DNA of 64,000 nt from Martelella lutilitoris. GTDB taxonomy: Bacteria; Pseudomonadota; Alphaproteobacteria; Rhizobiales; Rhizobiaceae. Below the pieces are notes generated by a model. That model worked only from the letters and a program-made list of their open reading frames with translations. It was not told the origin of the DNA and did not search any database. The stretch covers positions 310,001 through 374,000 of the forward strand of contig NZ_VCLB01000006.1 in assembly GCF_005924265.1 (NCBI RefSeq), written 5' to 3'. This document shows positions 47,904 through 55,884 of the stretch, piece by piece (the first letter of the stretch is position 1; every line of letters begins with the position of its first letter). Position numbers and translations under genes: made by a program.

Positions 47904-47925
47904 ACGGCGCCCCGAGAGGCGCCGT
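47904..47925 (+). terminator. Terminator after the bufferin operon
   Basis: Perfect arms ACGGCGCC and GGCGCCGT with a 6-base loop, 3 bases after the DoxX stop, followed by CCTACAATTTTT. It may also serve the convergent heat-shock gene. Confidence 0.85.
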
Positions 47926-47955
47926 CCTACAATTTTTACTAGTGGGGGTCTGCCG

Positions 47956-48438
47956 TCAGGCGGCATCCATCTCCACATTCTTCTGCGCCGAAATCGTTTT
48001 CGGCTCTCCGGATCGCGTTTCGATTGCAATTCGACGCGGTTTCATGGCCTCGGGAATGTTGCGAAGCAGCTCAACATAAAGTAGACCATTCTTCAGTGTT
48101 GCACCCTGGACTTCCATGTGGTCGGCGAGCTGGAAGCGACGTTCGAATGCACGTTTGGCGATACCGCGATAGAGGTATTCGCTGTTGCCTTCGTCATCTT
48201 CCTCGGCCTTCTCGCCTTTCACGGTCAACACGTTGGCATGGGCCTCGATGGAAAGCTCGCTTTCGCTGAAGCCGGCGACGGCCATGGAGATGCGATAGGC
48301 ATTCTCGCCGGTGCGCTCGATATTATAGGGCGGATAGGCGGGCGCCTGTTCGGGCTGGCCCATCGTGTCGAGGAGATTGAAAAGTCGGTCAAAACCGACG
48401 GTAGAACGGTAGAGGGGCGAAAAATCGACGTTACGCAT
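47956..48438 (-). CDS. Small heat-shock protein, Hsp20/IbpA family
   Basis: A cytoplasmic ATP-independent chaperone of 160 residues. An N-terminal [20 protein letters not shown] segment is shared by rhizobial class A Hsp20 proteins. The alpha-crystallin domain (about 35-130) includes [21 protein letters not shown], and [29 protein letters not shown]. The C-terminal [13 protein letters not shown] carries the IXI-like anchor. The ATG at 48438 follows AAGGAGG. The 5' leader contains a ROSE thermometer and an RpoH promoter. Confidence 0.93.
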   Translation of the reverse strand: MRNVDFSPLYRSTVGFDRLFNLLDTMGQPEQAPAYPPYNIERTGENAYRISMAVAGFSESELSIEAHANVLTVKGEKAEEDDEGNSEYLYRGIAKRAFERRFQLADHMEVQGATLKNGLLYVELLRNIPEAMKPRRIAIETRSGEPKTISAQKNVEMDAA

Positions 48439-48545
48439 AATGTCCTCCTTTGAGCGACGTATGGTTGCGATGACACTTCCCGGCAATCCCGAAACCGGCG
48501 ATTGCGGAAAACGGTTGCGGACCCAGTGATTGGCGTCCACGCCAG
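48437..48545 (-). ncRNA. ROSE-type RNA thermometer in the hsp20 5' leader
   Basis: On the minus strand the ribosome site is sequestered by UCGCU, which fits the conserved ROSE motif UYGCU. GUC-G-CUC pairs with GAG-GAC around an AAAG loop, leaving the diagnostic bulged G, and AUA pairs with UAU that includes the start codon (48437-48462). Upstream in the leader, CCGCAATC pairs with GATTGCCGG as a second hairpin. The size, about 100 bases from the RpoH start site to the ATG, is normal for ROSE. Melting on heat would free the AAGGAGG site. Confidence 0.8.
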
Positions 48546-48548
48546 AGG

Positions 48549-48577
48549 ATTTGGGAAAAGTCGACGACGATTTCAAG
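48549..48577 (-). promoter_or_regulatory. RpoH (sigma-32) promoter of the hsp20 gene
   Basis: The -35 box CTTGAAA (48571-48577) and the -10-like CCCAAAT (48549-48555) are separated by 15 bases, close to the sigma-32 consensus, and place transcription at the start of the ROSE leader. Confidence 0.75.
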
Positions 48578-48911
48578 AGGGCCTGCGTCGGCAAAATGAT
48601 CATCGCGCAATCGCGTTGGCGAGGTGCGCTGCAGCACTTTTGCACCACCCTCATCGCCACTATATTGAGAATGAACGCAATATGAATGCACTATTGAACT
48701 CACGTTCAGGCACAATGCGCCATTCAGCTTTTGCCGGGAACTACGGCGCACCCGTCCCGGCACCGTTGTCACTCTTGACCCAGTGATAGCGGTATCTTGG
48801 CCGGAGCCGAGATGCTTTTACCCCTGTTCAAGCGTCCGGTTCCGGTCCTTTTTCCCGTTCAAATCACCAACCGGCATTGCCTTCGCTCACCTGGCGCGTC
48901 ATCACAGGCCG

Positions 48912-49841
48912 ATGATGAGCGATGGGCGACAGGCAATGGACGCGAACCAGACAATCGGCATGATGCGCGCCTTCGACGGGGTCATGCTGCGTTACGGGCT
49001 GTTCCCTTGCGAAGACGCGTGCGCCACGGTGCTCATCGTCGCGGGCCGGGCAGAATTCATCGAGAAATATGCCGAGACCGTGGCCGATCTTCGCAGGGCC
49101 GGTTACGCGGCAGCCATCCTCGACCTGCGCGCCCAGGGGGGCTCCGAACGCCGCCTTGAGGACGGGAACATGGGCCATATCGAGCGGTTTTCGGACTATC
49201 CGCGCGACATTCTCGATTTCTTCCTGCAAAAGGTCGAGGGCAAAATGCCGGGACCCTGTTTCCTGCTTGGCCATTCGCTTGGCGGGCTGATCGCGCTTTC
49301 GGTTGCCGAACAGGCTCCCGGCCGATTTGCCGGCCTTGTGCTCTCGGCGCCCTTTGTCGGCATCCGCCACGACCGTTACCCGGCCTTTGTGGTCGGCGCC
49401 ATGGCCTGGCTCTTCAGCCGAACGGGCCGGGCCAGGCAGCGCACTGCGCGGCCGCGCGGCCAACCGGCGCGGTTCGAGGACCAGCCCCATACATCAGACC
49501 GCGCCCGCTACGAACGCAATATCGCGGCGGCTGAAACCGATCCGCCCTACCTGCTGGGGCCGGTGACATTCGGCTGGCTTTCGGCCTGCCTCGGCGCGAT
49601 CCGTCGGCTCACCCGTCCAAAGGCGCTTGCCGTGATCGACTGTCCGTCGCTTGTGCTCTCTGCCGGCCGCGACGCGCTGATCCCGGCCAATTCCCAGGCG
49701 CGGCTTGCCGCAAGGCTTGGCGCGCGCCACCTCGTCCTGCCCTCATCCGGGCACGAGATCCTTCAGGAGGTCGATTCCGTGCGCCGCCCTGCCCTTGAGG
49801 CGATCCTCGGCTTCTTCGATGAATGCCTGGCTTCGCGCTGA
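48912..49841 (+). CDS. Alpha/beta hydrolase, lysophospholipase-like
   Basis: About 309 residues with the serine hydrolase fold: an N-terminal strand, an RAQGGSERR-type loop, nucleophile FLLGHSLGGLIAL (Ser), the acid in AGRDALIP and a final LPSSGHEILQEVD (His). It resembles PldB/monoacylglycerol lipase-like proteins common next to hisN-type genes in rhizobia. The start is uncertain: the ATG at 48912 is used, while 48936 is a shorter option and an upstream start is open but unconserved. It probably hydrolyses lipid esters, but no substrate is shown. Confidence 0.78.
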   Translation: MMSDGRQAMDANQTIGMMRAFDGVMLRYGLFPCEDACATVLIVAGRAEFIEKYAETVADLRRAGYAAAILDLRAQGGSERRLEDGNMGHIERFSDYPRDILDFFLQKVEGKMPGPCFLLGHSLGGLIALSVAEQAPGRFAGLVLSAPFVGIRHDRYPAFVVGAMAWLFSRTGRARQRTARPRGQPARFEDQPHTSDRARYERNIAAAETDPPYLLGPVTFGWLSACLGAIRRLTRPKALAVIDCPSLVLSAGRDALIPANSQARLAARLGARHLVLPSSGHEILQEVDSVRRPALEAILGFFDECLASR

Positions 49842-49848
49842 GAAAGCC

Positions 49849-49892
49849 TTAGCGCGTCCGGTCGGACGCACAAAGGACGCACGATGCGCTAA
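49849..49892. repeat. Intergenic palindromic repeat
   Basis: Outer arms TTAGCGC/GCGCTAA enclose GTCCG-GT-CGGAC (49856-49867) and the GCACGATGCGC end that recurs in the repeat at 54382-54429. It sits between two convergent genes and overlaps the hisN stop codon. Confidence 0.7.
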
Positions 49893-50665
49893 GCGGCGCT
49901 CAGTTCGGCAAGGGCCGCCTGATGCAACGCCGGCGTCGCCGCGGCGATGATTTCGCCACCCAGTTCCGGCCGTTCGCCCGTCCATGTGGTGATCACGCCG
50001 CCGGCACTTTCGATGATCGCGATCAGCGCACCGACATCATAGGGCTTCAGGTCGCTCTCGACGACAAGATCGGCAAAGCCCGAAGCCAGTAGACAATAGG
50101 CATAGCAATCGATGCCGTAGCGGGCGAGACGGACCTTCCGCTCCAGCCGATCGTAACGCGAAAGCGCGGCCGCGCCCATGATCCTCGGCGAGGTGGTGAA
50201 CAGCACCGCATCGTCCAGAGTGCGGCAATCGCGGGTTTTCAGCCTTCGCGGCCCGCCGGGTCCGGAAAAGACGCCTCCCTGCGGATCGGCAAAGAACCGC
50301 TCGCCGGTAAAAGGCTGGTCCATCAGCCCCATCACCGCCCGGCCGTTCCGGTAAAGTCCGATCAGCGTGCCCCAGACCGGCACGCCGGAAATGAAGGCCC
50401 GCGTGCCGTCAATCGGATCGATCACCCAGACATACTCGCGATCAAGCCCGCTTGCGCCATGCTCCTCGCCCAGGATGCCATGATCCGGATAGGTCTCCTC
50501 GATCAGTCGCCGGATGGCACTCTCGGCGGCCCGGTCGCCCTCCGTAACCGGGTCGAAGCCGCCGCTCAGCTTGTTGTCGACATCAAGGCCGGAGCGAAAG
50601 CGCGGCAATGTCTCGGCAGCGGCGGCATCGGCAAGCCTTGTGAAGAAGGCATGATCGGGAAGCAT
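49889..50665 (-). CDS. hisN: Inositol-monophosphatase-family phosphatase, probable histidinol-phosphatase
   Basis: 258 residues with the FIG/IMPase fold. Metal ligands are visible in GILGEEHG (Glu67/Glu68) and WVIDPIDGTRAFISG (Asp83, Asp86), and in the late LKPYDVGALIAIIESAGG. The FISGVPVWGTLIGLY segment favours the HisN/SuhB branch acting on histidinol-phosphate or inositol-phosphate. The ATG at 50665 gives the usual length. The gene lies head-to-head with an sRNA of the suhB/mmgR family, a conserved neighbourhood in Alphaproteobacteria. Confidence 0.85.
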   Translation of the reverse strand: MLPDHAFFTRLADAAAAETLPRFRSGLDVDNKLSGGFDPVTEGDRAAESAIRRLIEETYPDHGILGEEHGASGLDREYVWVIDPIDGTRAFISGVPVWGTLIGLYRNGRAVMGLMDQPFTGERFFADPQGGVFSGPGGPRRLKTRDCRTLDDAVLFTTSPRIMGAAALSRYDRLERKVRLARYGIDCYAYCLLASGFADLVVESDLKPYDVGALIAIIESAGGVITTWTGERPELGGEIIAAATPALHQAALAELSAA

Positions 50666-50883
50666 GGCATATCCTGTGGCAAGACAAGAGGGTGTACTGC
50701 CGGTTTCTAGAGTTTTTCCGAGACGAAGGGAATCACGCCTGGCGATAAAATGCGCCGGACCGCCAAACATTCGCTCTCGCCGGGAAGATCCGCCCGCCCT
50801 TGCGGCAATGGCAAATAAAAAACAGGCAATACGCGTAAAAATTAGACAATAGTCTCCATTGCGCAATTTTCAGGCAAATCAAC

Positions 50884-50912
50884 TTGACAGTCATCGCATT
50901 GTCATCTATTGT
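50884..50912 (+). promoter_or_regulatory. mmgR: Sigma-70-type promoter of the mmgR-like sRNA
   Basis: The -35 TTGACA (50884-50889) and -10 TATTGT (50907-50912) are separated by exactly 17 bases, placing the start site near 50918-50920. Confidence 0.8.
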
Positions 50913-50917
50913 CTCAA

Positions 50918-50996
50918 GTACAGTCTTTCGACTGTGAATACCCTCCTTGGGTGTTTCCTCCCTAGACTTAACCGCGCCCCGAGCGCGGTTTTTTTT
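50918..50996 (+). ncRNA. mmgR: Small trans-acting RNA, MmgR/suhB (alpha-r8) family
   Basis: A transcript of about 78 bases is predicted between a good promoter and a strong terminator. Hairpin 1 is ACAGTC-TTTC-GACTGT (50920-50935) and hairpin 2 is ACCC-TCCTT-GGGT (50940-50952, extended by A-U pairs). The single-stranded TTTCCTCCCT (50954-50963) is the ultra-conserved ten-base motif of the alpha-r8/MmgR family. The terminator pairs AACCGCGC with GCGCGGTT, followed by six T. In Sinorhizobium meliloti MmgR limits polyhydroxybutyrate storage. Its neighbour, an IMPase-family gene, matches the family name suhB. The two anti-Shine-Dalgarno stretches would target ribosome sites. Confidence 0.85.
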
Positions 50997-51031
50997 GACT
51001 GCCGCCCCCGGATCCAAATGCACGGACTGCT

Positions 51032-51946
51032 TCACTCTGCGGCAAGACCGGCACTGTCTTCTCCATCGGCGAGAAAAGCCGCAAATTCCTGGATGAACAG
51101 CGTCAAGGCCTGTTTCAGCGCAATGAATTCCGGCTTTTTCACATAGCTCTGCTCGTCCGCGTAAAGCCTGCGCGAAACCTCGATCTGGATCGCATGGCAA
51201 TCGGCGCCGGGGCGGCCGTAGTGCTCGGTAATGAAGCCGCCCGCATAAGGCTTGTTATAGGCGGTGACAAAGCCCATCCGCTCGAGGATCGAGATCGCCG
51301 CATAGGCGATGTCGCTGGAGGCGCTGGTGGAGAACCGGTCGCCGATGACGATATCGGGCTTGCGGCGGTGTCCGCCGACGGTCACGCCGCCGGGCATGGA
51401 ATGACAGTCGATCAGCACAGCACGGCCGAACTGGCGCTTTGTCTCCTGCATCAGCTGCTTGAGGCTTTGGTGATAGGGACGGTAGATTTCCTCGATCCGT
51501 CTGAGCCCCGCGTCCGCATCGATCGGCCTGTCATAGATCGGCATGTTCTCCGCGACGATGCGCGGAATGGTGCCGAGACCGCCGGCGACGCGTATCGAGG
51601 TCGTGTTGACATGGGACGGCAGGGCGCCGGAAAACATGCGCGGGTCGAGCTCGAAGGGTTCGCGGTTGACGTCGAGGAAGGCGCGCGGAAAGAAGGCCCG
51701 TTGCAAAGGCGCGCCGAAGGCCGGCGCCATGGCGAACAGTTCATCAACGAAAAGATCTTCCGAGCGCCTGATCTCACGCGCGTCAAGCCGGGTCTCGGCC
51801 AGAAACGCCGCGCTGTAGACCCGGCCGGAATGGGGCGAGTTGAAAACCAGCGGCAGCAGTTGTCGCTCGGGGCGGATCACCTCGAAATGGCGCGCCTCGC
51901 CATCAAAACTGTCGTCTTTTCCGCCGGTCACTGTCACGTCCTTCAT
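51032..51946 (-). CDS. N-formylglutamate amidohydrolase
   Basis: 304 residues of the FGase family, which hydrolyses N-formyl-L-glutamate in histidine breakdown (HutG-like). Conserved segments: PLVFNSPHSGRVY, RRSEDLFVDELF, PRAFLDVNREPFELDPRMF, RAVLIDCHSMPGG, RKPDIVIGDRFSTSAS and NKPYAGGFITEHYG, which provide the zinc-binding His and Asp residues. No other hut gene lies nearby, so its exact acyl-amino-acid substrate is open. The ATG is at 51946. Confidence 0.9.
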   Translation of the reverse strand: MKDVTVTGGKDDSFDGEARHFEVIRPERQLLPLVFNSPHSGRVYSAAFLAETRLDAREIRRSEDLFVDELFAMAPAFGAPLQRAFFPRAFLDVNREPFELDPRMFSGALPSHVNTTSIRVAGGLGTIPRIVAENMPIYDRPIDADAGLRRIEEIYRPYHQSLKQLMQETKRQFGRAVLIDCHSMPGGVTVGGHRRKPDIVIGDRFSTSASSDIAYAAISILERMGFVTAYNKPYAGGFITEHYGRPGADCHAIQIEVSRRLYADEQSYVKKPEFIALKQALTLFIQEFAAFLADGEDSAGLAAE

Positions 51947-52095
51947 ACAGCAGATTTACGCGGTCCGGCCCGCCCTGCCAAGGCCGTGGCCCGCGCAAGG
52001 CAAAGTTTGAGACCCTCTTTATTGCTTGTTTACGACATAGGGTCTATCAGACCGGTAAACGAGAAAGCCCCAAATGCGCCGATATGGTTGAGCCG

Positions 52096-52458
52096 ATGGT
52101 ACTGAAAATTCTTCTGGCGGAAGATGACGACGACATGCGCCGTTTCCTGGTGAAAGCGCTGGAAAAGGCCGGCTACCAGGTTGCCGCCTTTGACAATGGT
52201 GCCAGCGCCTATGACCGGCTGCGCGAAGAGCCCTTCTCGCTGCTTCTGACCGACATCGTCATGCCCGAGATGGATGGCATCGAGCTCGCCCGCCGGGCAA
52301 CCGAGCTCGACCCCGATCTCAAGGTGATCTTCATCACCGGCTTTGCCGCCGTCGCGCTCAATGCCGATTCGGCAGCGCCCAAGGACGCCAAGGTGCTGTC
52401 CAAGCCCTTTCACCTGCGCGACCTGGTCGACGAGGTGGAAAAGGTTCTCGGCGCATAG
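52096..52458 (+). CDS. cpdR: Cell-cycle response regulator CpdR
   Basis: A single-domain receiver of 120 residues that, unphosphorylated, delivers ClpXP to degrade CtrA at the cell pole. The acidic pocket LLAEDDDDMRR, the phospho-acceptor Asp53 in LLLTDIVMPEMDG, the Thr in IFITGFAAVAL and the Lys in VLSKPFH are all present. It is virtually identical in motif pattern to rhizobial CpdR1. The ATG at 52096 gives the family length; an in-frame ATG four codons earlier (52084) is possible. Confidence 0.9.
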   Translation: MVLKILLAEDDDDMRRFLVKALEKAGYQVAAFDNGASAYDRLREEPFSLLLTDIVMPEMDGIELARRATELDPDLKVIFITGFAAVALNADSAAPKDAKVLSKPFHLRDLVDEVEKVLGA

Positions 52459-52510
52459 GCCGGGCCGCAAGAGGGAAAGCGAAAGCCGACAAAAAAGCTT
52501 CAAAAACCAG

Positions 52511-52539
52511 TTGACGCGACCGCCAAAGTTTGGAATACA
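52511..52539 (+). promoter_or_regulatory. Promoter of tRNA-Val
   Basis: TTGACG (52511-52516) and AATACA (52534-52539) with a 17-base spacer, 13 bases before the mature tRNA. Confidence 0.65.
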
Positions 52540-52552
52540 CCGCGCCACGGAT

Positions 52553-52627
<75 letters not shown>

Positions 52628-52640
52628 TCCCGTTTTCATG

Positions 52641-52676
52641 AAAGGCTTTCGACCGTGTCGGAGGCCTTTTTTGTTT
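52641..52676 (+). terminator. Terminator after tRNA-Val
   Basis: AAAGGC pairs with GCCTTT and inner CGAC with GTCG, then TTTTTTGTTTT: a good rho-independent signal 13 bases after the tRNA. Confidence 0.85.
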
Positions 52677-53074
52677 TGGGGGCCGTCTGACAGGCGGCAT
52701 CTTTGTTTTGTCGCAAGTCTCAGCGATCGCCCTGCCTCTTCCGGTCGACCAGCGCGCAAATGTCGCCTTTGGCGCTACGACGAAAGAAGAAAACAACTTG
52801 CGGATGGTTGAACCTTTTGGCGCGGCAGCGTTTTAGTGCAACCGGGAACCGAGAAGACGCATTCCGTCCGGCGTTCGCGGAGGCTTGAACCGAAACGACG
52901 CCCGGCTCGCTCATTAAAGATTCTTCCGGCCCGGTCAAGACGCCCAGAACCATGATACGCTTGCGGCGGAGCGAGCCCGGAGGGCCCGCATCGTCGGGCC
53001 AGAGCCGGCTCAGACCCGGCGAGCCCTTGCGCGTCGACCTCACGACTGAGAATAGAGATCTGGAGACGAAGCAC
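52677..53074. other. 398-base intergenic region, nothing recognised
   Basis: The stretch between the tRNA-Val terminator and the diguanylate cyclase has open frames on both strands but no ribosome site, known motif or clear inverted repeat was seen. It must contain the cyclase promoter; its GGAGA ribosome site is at about 53062-53066. Confidence 0.5.
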
Positions 53075-54382
53075 ATGGACGACCAATTCGAGACCGGAGC
53101 AGCAAGGCGATGGCTCCAGAGCCTCTCGCTCAGGGCCTGGCTCGTCTTCGGCTTTCTGCTCGCCCTGTTGCCGGTGCTTGTCTTCTCGGTGGTCTGGTAC
53201 ACGCAATATCGCCAGCAGGTGGCCGAGCCCTTCCGCCATGTGCTGCACACCCAGCACCGGGTCCTCGTCTCGCTCGAACGAATCCAGTCCAATCTCTGGG
53301 ACATCGCCGCTTCGGTCAACGATTACGCCAATGAGGGCGACGAGCATTACCGCAGCGCTTTCGAGGCGGCGGAGCGCGACATCGCGACCCATCTGCGCGA
53401 TCTCGAGCAGACCACCGGCGCCTACCCGGCCTTTGCCCCGATCCTTAAGGGCGTGGAGCAGCAATGGGCGCAGCTGCTCGAGGTTGCCGCCCGCGTCGAA
53501 CCTTCGGGCGGCAATGTCGATCCGACGCTGAAGCGCTTTGAAAGCGTGATCGCGGAGACCGGCAAGCGGGTCGAGGATATCGCCGAGACCATGCGGCTGA
53601 TGAACGAGGAGAGCCATGCGCGCGCCCTTGAGGTGATGCGACGCCTGGAGATTTTCGCCATCATCGCCGGCCTCCTCGCCGTTCTCTTCGCAACAGCCGG
53701 CATCTTCATCATCGACCAGGCGCTGATCCGCAGTACCGACAAGCTGGTCGAAGGCGCAATGCGGGTCGCCGACGGCAAGCGCGACCGCGAGATCGATGTG
53801 CGCGTGCCGCCGGAGCTTGCCTCCGTCGCCCAGGCTTTCAACGCTATGCTGAAGCAGATTGTCCTGCAGGAGGAAAGGCTTGCCGCCGCCGCGCGCGCCG
53901 ACGGGCTGACCGGGCTCGACAACCGCCGCGAATTCGACCGCGCGCTCGACGCCCACATCCAGACCGCGCGCGAGACCAACCAGCCCTTTGCCCTGCTTCT
54001 GATCGATGTCGACCACTTCAAGGCCTTCAACGACACACATGGCCATCTGGCCGGCGACGACGTGTTGCGCCAGGTGGCCGCGGTTCTGGCGCGAAGCGCC
54101 CGCTCCGCGGATCGCGCCTACCGCTATGGCGGCGAGGAGTTCGTGATGATCATGCCGGGACTGCGCGCCTACGAGGCCGCGGCGCTCGCAGAGCGCATCC
54201 GCAAGGCGATCGCCGAACACGTCATGATCCTGCCGAACGGCAGTGAGAATCATCTCACGGTCAGCATCGGAATCTCCGTCTTCAACCCGCAGGCCAGCCA
54301 GCCGGATATCGTTGATTTGGCGGACAAGGCGCTCTACACGGCAAAGACCGAGGGGCGCAACCGGGTGAAGCTCACCGCTTAG
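53075..54382 (+). CDS. Membrane-bound diguanylate cyclase (GGDEF)
   Basis: 435 residues: TM1 near 20-42, a periplasmic alpha-helical sensor of about 140 residues, TM2 near 188-212, a HAMP linker (LVEGAMRVADGKRDREIDVRVPPELA) and a C-terminal GGDEF domain (from about 265). The active loop is YRYGGEEFVMIMP (GGEEF), with LLIDVDHFKAFNDTHGHLAGDDVLRQ ahead. An RxxD inhibitory site, RSAD, lies five residues before GGEEF. It should make c-di-GMP with product inhibition. The ATG at 53075 follows GGAGA. It is the opposite activity to the EAL protein at 25.4 kb. Confidence 0.9.
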   Translation: MDDQFETGAARRWLQSLSLRAWLVFGFLLALLPVLVFSVVWYTQYRQQVAEPFRHVLHTQHRVLVSLERIQSNLWDIAASVNDYANEGDEHYRSAFEAAERDIATHLRDLEQTTGAYPAFAPILKGVEQQWAQLLEVAARVEPSGGNVDPTLKRFESVIAETGKRVEDIAETMRLMNEESHARALEVMRRLEIFAIIAGLLAVLFATAGIFIIDQALIRSTDKLVEGAMRVADGKRDREIDVRVPPELASVAQAFNAMLKQIVLQEERLAAAARADGLTGLDNRREFDRALDAHIQTARETNQPFALLLIDVDHFKAFNDTHGHLAGDDVLRQVAAVLARSARSADRAYRYGGEEFVMIMPGLRAYEAAALAERIRKAIAEHVMILPNGSENHLTVSIGISVFNPQASQPDIVDLADKALYTAKTEGRNRVKLTA

Positions 54383-54429
54383 CGCATCGGCCCGAAAATC
54401 GGAATCGGTTTTCGGAAAGCACGATGCGC
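54382..54429. repeat. Intergenic palindromic repeat after the cyclase
   Basis: GCGCATCG and CGATGCGC form the outer arms; inside, CCGAAAATCGG and CGGTTTTCGG are imperfect mirror repeats. Its right end GCACGATGCGC is shared with the repeat at 49849-49892. It overlaps the cyclase stop and may act as its terminator. Confidence 0.75.
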
Positions 54430-54555
54430 AGATTCAATAGGTTAGAGCGTCCCTTGAGCGTCTGAATGGTCAACCTCCTGAAAGCTCACAGCGGTTTTGT
54501 ACCGCCACGGTGTGCCGATTGGCGCGATCTGAGATCGGCATGTCATGGAAGAACG

Positions 54556-54680
54556 ATGAGGCGTTTCTCACGAATGGCGAGGCTGGCGTGGGGGCAACGA
54601 CGATGACCCGATGAGGTCAAGGCTCGCATTGTTTCGGAAAGCCCGCAGCCCGGCGTTACGATCAGCCGTGCCGGAGCCTG
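54556..54680 (+). pseudogene. IS66-family OrfA (TnpA) remnant
   Basis: An N-terminal fragment reads MRRFSRMARLAWGQRRR, an in-frame TGA at 54604-54606, then PDEVKARIVSESPQPGVTIS, a segment characteristic of IS66 OrfA proteins. It breaks off after that. It is non-functional and lies in opposite orientation to the adjacent IS66 TnpC piece. Confidence 0.7.
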
Positions 54681-54711
54681 AACGACACCGTTCGTGCAGA
54701 TACGGCACGCT

Positions 54712-54801
54712 TTTCTTGGGACGGCGGGTCACGATGACACGGAATTGAGCTGGGATCACATCCAGTCTTTCCGACACATCCTCGCCGATCCAATGCAGGC
54801 A
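54712..54801 (-). pseudogene. IS66-family TnpC fragment
   Basis: About 30 residues, LHWIGEDVSERLDVIPAQF and RVIVTRRPKK, match the conserved N-terminal part of IS66 transposase TnpC. Both ends are unrelated sequence, so only a scrap remains. Confidence 0.75.
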
Positions 54802-54899
54802 AGCGCTTCCTCGTCTGCTTCGATGCAGAAGGCTGCTTTCATTGTGAACGAAAGCCGCCATGAGAGCGCCCGGACGCTGGACCAGTCCACAACGGCGCA

Positions 54900-55110
54900 G
54901 GAGTAGGGATAGATTTTGTGCCCAGTTGCCGGTTTCGGCGTGATCGGGCGACATTGGCTCGCCTCAATCCCCATCTTCTTCATCAGCGCGGCGATTTGCA
55001 ACCGCCCAGTTTGCCAGCCCTTCGCCTCCCAAAAACGCTTGCAACATCCTGCTTTCTGCAAATGGGTCATCGAAACGCAGTTTGCCAATTCGACGCATCA
55101 GAAGCCGGAT
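54900..55110 (-). pseudogene. IS3-family OrfB (transposase) fragment
   Basis: Two frames give consecutive pieces of an IS3-type OrfB: LLMRRIGKLRFDDPFAESRM first, then, after a frameshift, GWQTGRLQIAALMKKMGIEA and PKPATGHKIYPYSC. This is the HTH_21 part preceding the integrase core, which is absent. The 200 bases on to 55312 show nothing recognisable. Confidence 0.75.
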
Positions 55111-55312
55111 CGGCGTCGAAAATTCAACTGTTGAACCGGAACGAACCACGCCCCGCGGAGGCTGCCAACGGGGTTTGACAGATAACGCTGGTTGCGGGGG
55201 CAGGATTTGGACACTGTTTTGCTCCAACCCGATACATCGCTCGGCACCGCTCGTCAGAAATATGACATCATCTGCAAACGTGGATGGCATAAGGGCTAGG
55301 ACGAATCGACAT

Positions 55313-55884
55313 TCACCGGATCCAGATGGTGATTGCAGCAAGGTGAGCAAATCCCTCGAAGTGACGCCTTCGCCTGTCATATCGCGCGGCGAAACGTCGG
55401 CAGTGCTTGAGCCGATTGAAGCAATGTTCGATGCTGTTGCGATGTCGGTAGGCTTCCGTGTCGTGGGGAATGATCATCTTGCGTGAACGGTTCGAGGGGA
55501 TGACCGCCTCGGCCTTCATGTCGGCAATCGTCTCACGCACGGCATTGCTGTCATAGGCTTTATCAGCAAGAACAGTGGAGGCGGACTGCCCTTCCAAAAG
55601 AGCTTCGGCCTGGGTGCAGTCGCCAACCTGTCCGGCGGTGACGATGAGGCGTACCGGGCGACCGAGCGTGGTCGGCCAGCATATGGATCTTGGTGGTCAG
55701 TCCGCCTCGGGAACGCCCCTACGCCTGATCCTTTGCCCCCTTTTCCGCTTGCCGCCCGCTGATGGGCGCGGACGATGGTACCGTCGATCATCAGATACTG
55801 GTTGTCGCGGTCGGCAACAAGACATCGAACACCCGCGCCCAAACGCCAGCGTGGCACCAGCGGCTGAAGTGTTCTGGTGCCGCG
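55313..55884 (-). pseudogene. IS5-family transposase pseudogene (IS427-like)
   Basis: On the minus strand three frames must be joined: RWCHAGVWARVFDVL, then DRDNQYLMIDGTIVRAHQRA, then a RRRGVPEAD piece, then an intact C-terminal run of 94 residues (VLADKAYDSNAVRETIADMK, VIPSNRSRKMIIPHD, HRNSIEHCFNRLKH, ending AAITIWIR). The DDE residues fall in the MIDGTIVRAH, ADKAYDS and IEHCFNRLK segments. Several frameshifts kill it. It appears inserted into an amidohydrolase gene at about 55885. Confidence 0.85.

Noticed and set aside
52010..52045. Inverted repeat AGACCCT...AGGGTCT upstream of cpdR
   Set aside because: The arms are 22 bases apart and the copy number is one, so it could be chance; not enough to call an operator.
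55082..55486. A 134-codon plus-strand open frame in the IS region
   Set aside because: It runs antisense over IS3 and IS5 remnants and a stretch of unrecognised DNA; no start signal.
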